A stretch of 6,942 bases of DNA from Gammaproteobacteria bacterium (GTDB lineage Bacteria; Pseudomonadota; Gammaproteobacteria; Steroidobacterales; JACDCP01), in contig JACDCP010000173.1 of the NCBI GenBank assembly GCA_013817465.1, positions 1 through 6,942 of the forward strand, written 5' to 3'. A program made the position numbers and the translations under genes. This document shows positions 4,980-6,942 of this stretch, piece by piece. The notes beneath the pieces were generated by a model. That model made no database searches. It saw nothing but the letters and a program-made list of their open reading frames with translations, and was not told where the DNA came from. Position 1 is the first letter of the stretch. Each line of letters begins with the position of its first letter.

Positions 4980-6200
4980 AGGGCGACGGAATATCAGTGA
5001 GGTGTTGATCCCGCCGAACGCGAAGTTGTTACTCATCACATAGTCGCACACCAGCTCACGGCCGTCGCCGACGAGGTAGTCGAGCTCTCCGCAACGCGGA
5101 TCGACGTTTTCGAGGTTGATCGTGGGCGCGTACCAGTCGGCATTCATCATCTCGATGCTCATCCAGGCTTCCAGCGCTCCGGCGGCACCGAGCGTGTGTC
5201 CGATGTAGCTCTTGAGCGAGCTCACAGGCATCGACCGGCCGAGGGCCCGGCTGGTGGCCTGGCTTTCCGCGATATCGCCGGATTCCGTGGCGGTTCCGTG
5301 CGCGTTGACGTACCCGATGGCGCCAGCATCGATCGTGGCGTCCTCCAGCGCCAGCTCGATGCAGCGCTGCATGGTTTCGCTGTTTGGCCGGGTGACGTGC
5401 GTACCGTCTGAATTGGTCCCATAGCCGGCGACCTCGCCGAGGATCCGGGCACCGCGAGCTTTCGCGCGGCCCCGCTCTTCGAGAACGAACGCACAGCCGC
5501 CTTCGCCCAGCACGAGGCCATCGCGGTCGCGGTCGAAAGGGCGCGGAGTCCGGGCCGGCGCATCGTTCAGGGTGCTGGTCGCGGACAGGGTATCGAATAC
5601 CGCCGCCTCAGTCGGGCAGAGCTCTTCCGCGCCGCCCGCGATCATGATGTCCTGGTAGCCGTAACGGATTGCTTCAAAAGCGTAGCCGATACCCTGGCTG
5701 CCTGCCGTGCAGGCGCTGCTCGTCGGAATCACGCGACCAGTCAGGCCGAAGAACAGACCTATGTTGACCGCTGCCGTATGGCTCATCATGCGCAGGTAGC
5801 TCGTGGCGTTGACCCCTTTGGTCGTCTTCTGCGTGCGCATGAGGGCAAACTCGGTGAGCGCCGGTACGCTGCCGGTCGCAGAACCGAATGAAACGCCGGC
5901 CCCGCCCGATCTCAGCACCTCGTCGTCGAGCAGACCCGCCTGCTCGAGCGCCAGCTCGGCCGCGCGGACCGCGAGCAGCGCCACCCGGCCCATGCTTCGA
6001 GTGCGCTTGCGCGTGTAATGCTCCGGCACCGCGAAATCCGCGACGGGCACAGCGAGCGAGGTATTCAAGCCTCGATAGGACTTCCATTCATCCAGCGACA
6101 CGACTGCATTGCGCTTTGACCGCAGCCGCAGCTCGACTTCGCGCCAGGTGGACCCCAGCGGTGATATCGCGCCGATTCCCGTGATGACGACGCGGCGCAT
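4977..6200 (-). CDS. apeR: Aryl-polyene-type beta-ketoacyl-ACP synthase (ApeR-like, FabF family)
   Basis: This gene encodes 407 residues from ATG 6200 (MRRVVITGIGAISPLG, the usual family start). KAS-II landmarks are the nucleophile segment PTSSACTAGSQG (159-170, Cys164), NAHGTATESGD (299-309, His301), LKSYIGHTLGAAGALE (329-344, Lys330, His335) and the C-terminal NNFAFGGINTS (391-401). The Cys-His-His triad is intact, so it should carry out decarboxylative condensation of malonyl-ACP with an acyl-ACP chain. Segments such as PEHYTRKR followed by MGRV, MAGGAEELCP-like 187-196, PTEAAVFDTL and SQATSRALG with SLKSYIGHTLGA resemble, from memory, the ApeR ketosynthase of E. coli aryl polyene clusters more than housekeeping FabF. 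It follows the reductase gene by 28 nt on the same strand. Its stop coincides with the outer end of a repeat arm. The enzyme class is certain; the polyene assignment is strong but not proven. Confidence 0.9.
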   Translation of the reverse strand: MRRVVITGIGAISPLGSTWREVELRLRSKRNAVVSLDEWKSYRGLNTSLAVPVADFAVPEHYTRKRTRSMGRVALLAVRAAELALEQAGLLDDEVLRSGGAGVSFGSATGSVPALTEFALMRTQKTTKGVNATSYLRMMSHTAAVNIGLFFGLTGRVIPTSSACTAGSQGIGYAFEAIRYGYQDIMIAGGAEELCPTEAAVFDTLSATSTLNDAPARTPRPFDRDRDGLVLGEGGCAFVLEERGRAKARGARILGEVAGYGTNSDGTHVTRPNSETMQRCIELALEDATIDAGAIGYVNAHGTATESGDIAESQATSRALGRSMPVSSLKSYIGHTLGAAGALEAWMSIEMMNADWYAPTINLENVDPRCGELDYLVGDGRELVCDYVMSNNFAFGGINTSLIFRRP

Positions 6201-6228
6201 CAGGCCGCCGGACGATCGAACGGCCGCT

Positions 6229-6942
6229 TCACGACAGCCCGCCGTCGACGGCGATAACCTGCCGCGTGATATACGAGGCCCCGGGCGAGAACAGAAAGCC
6301 GATGAGCTGCGCAACTTCTTCGGGTTGGCCGGCACGGCGCATCGGTATCCGGCGAGCAACTTCGTCGGCGGGCAGGTGTTGCGTCATGTCGGTTTCGATG
6401 AGCCCGGGTGCCACGCAATTGACGGTGATGTGTCGCTTCGCCAGCTCGAGTGCCAGTGCCTTGATCGCGCCGATAATGCCGGCCTTGGATGCGCTGTAGT
6501 TGACCTGACCCCGATTACCGACCATACCGGCGACGGAAGAAACGGCCACGATCCGGCCGGGCTTCCGGCGGCGGATCATGGGCATGACCACGGGGTTCAG
6601 GACATTGTACAGCCCGTCGAGATTCGTTCGCAGCACCGCGTCCCAGTCTTCGCCCGACATCATCGGAAAGGCGTTGTCGCGGTTGATTCCGGCATTGCAG
6701 ACGATCCCGTAATAAGCGCCATGCTCCTGCATATCGCGCTCCAGCGCCGTCCGCGCCGCGTCGCGATCGCCGACATCGAAACGCAGCAGGCGGCAGCTCG
6801 CGCCCGCCGCGCTCGCCTGCTCCGCGGTTCTGGTTGCCGCCGCTTCGTCCCGGACGTAATGAACGACGACATCATGCCCCTGTGCCGCCAGCTCGAGCGC
6901 GGTGGCGCGGCCGATACCGCGGCTCGCACCGGTGATCAGCAC
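6229..6942 (-). CDS. fabG: FabG-type 3-oxoacyl-ACP reductase (ApeQ-like), N-terminus cut by window edge
   Basis: 237 residues are visible, entering from the right edge. The first visible codon is GTG, but the reading probably continues outside, since family members have a few residues before VLITGASRGIG. This is a short-chain dehydrogenase with the Rossmann motif TGASRGIG (4-11), CNAG (82-85), Asn107, catalytic Ser136, Tyr149 and Lys153 (VNYSASKAG), the APG motif at 178-180 and the family end QVIAVDGGLS. Arg31 after HYV suggests NADPH use. It would reduce the beta-keto group after each condensation. GAYYGIVCNAGINRD, GNRGQVNYSASKAGIIGA and ITRQVI resemble ApeQ of aryl polyene clusters, and the next gene downstream is an ApeR-like ketosynthase, the same order as in those clusters. 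Transcription must start beyond the window. Confidence 0.9.
   Translation of the reverse strand: MLITGASRGIGRATALELAAQGHDVVVHYVRDEAAATRTAEQASAAGASCRLLRFDVGDRDAARTALERDMQEHGAYYGIVCNAGINRDNAFPMMSGEDWDAVLRTNLDGLYNVLNPVVMPMIRRRKPGRIVAVSSVAGMVGNRGQVNYSASKAGIIGAIKALALELAKRHITVNCVAPGLIETDMTQHLPADEVARRIPMRRAGQPEEVAQLIGFLFSPGASYITRQVIAVDGGLS

Noticed and set aside
6201..6359. Extended start of the ketosynthase at 6359
   Set aside because: The extra 53 residues overlap the reductase coding region and are not family-like; MRRVVITGIG at 6200 is the typical start.

Overview
The window reads as chromosomal DNA from a GC-rich gammaproteobacterium. The evidence is the gene content and order yibN-grxC-secB-gpsA, with trmL and envC close by, which is a classic gammaproteobacterial neighbourhood (in Escherichia coli: envC-gpmM, then divergent yibN-grxC-secB-gpsA-cysE-trmL). 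The high GC and the aryl-polyene-type genes fit the Xanthomonadales/Nevskiales/Steroidobacterales side of the class. That finer placement is an inference.

Layout. On the minus strand, 1-1023 is the N-terminal 341 residues of an EnvC-type murein hydrolase activator, cut by the window edge. From the same four bases (CATG, 1021-1024), a plus-strand operon runs the other way: yibN (membrane rhodanese), grxC (glutaredoxin, overlapping by 4 nt), secB (export chaperone) and gpsA (glycerol-3-phosphate dehydrogenase, with no ordinary start codon). trmL (tRNA methyltransferase) converges on gpsA from the minus strand. A class 1B-type dihydroorotate dehydrogenase gene starts 14 nt away from trmL on the plus strand. 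The right end holds two minus-strand genes in one transcription unit, a FabG-type reductase (5' end cut) and a FabF-type ketosynthase. They match the last two genes (ApeQ, ApeR) of aryl polyene pigment clusters, so the rest of such a cluster probably lies beyond base 6942.

The most unusual feature is a family of short inverted-repeat elements. There are three, at 1741-1855, 3364-3443 and 4889-4979. Each is a pair of about 27-nt arms (core GGTGCCGGGCACC, then CGGC and CCCCTTTG) facing each other across a variable middle. Five gene ends touch them: grxC, gpsA, trmL, the dihydroorotate dehydrogenase gene and the ketosynthase gene. In grxC and trmL an arm is read in the same frame and adds the tail QVPGTG(S/T)PL plus a stop. 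In the ketosynthase gene the same frame is entered, but the first arm codon is TAG instead of CAG. They look like REP/BIME-type or MITE-like elements that have remodelled gene 3' ends.

Other points of note are a perfect 30-bp palindrome inside envC, a CGYC active site in the glutaredoxin, the absence of gpmI and cysE from their usual places, and a class 1B dihydroorotate dehydrogenase with no PyrK gene in view. I see no rRNA, tRNA, CRISPR array, phage gene or transposase. No gene-free stretch exceeds 300 bases. I do not see a wholly new enzymatic system; the repeat family is the best candidate for something undescribed.
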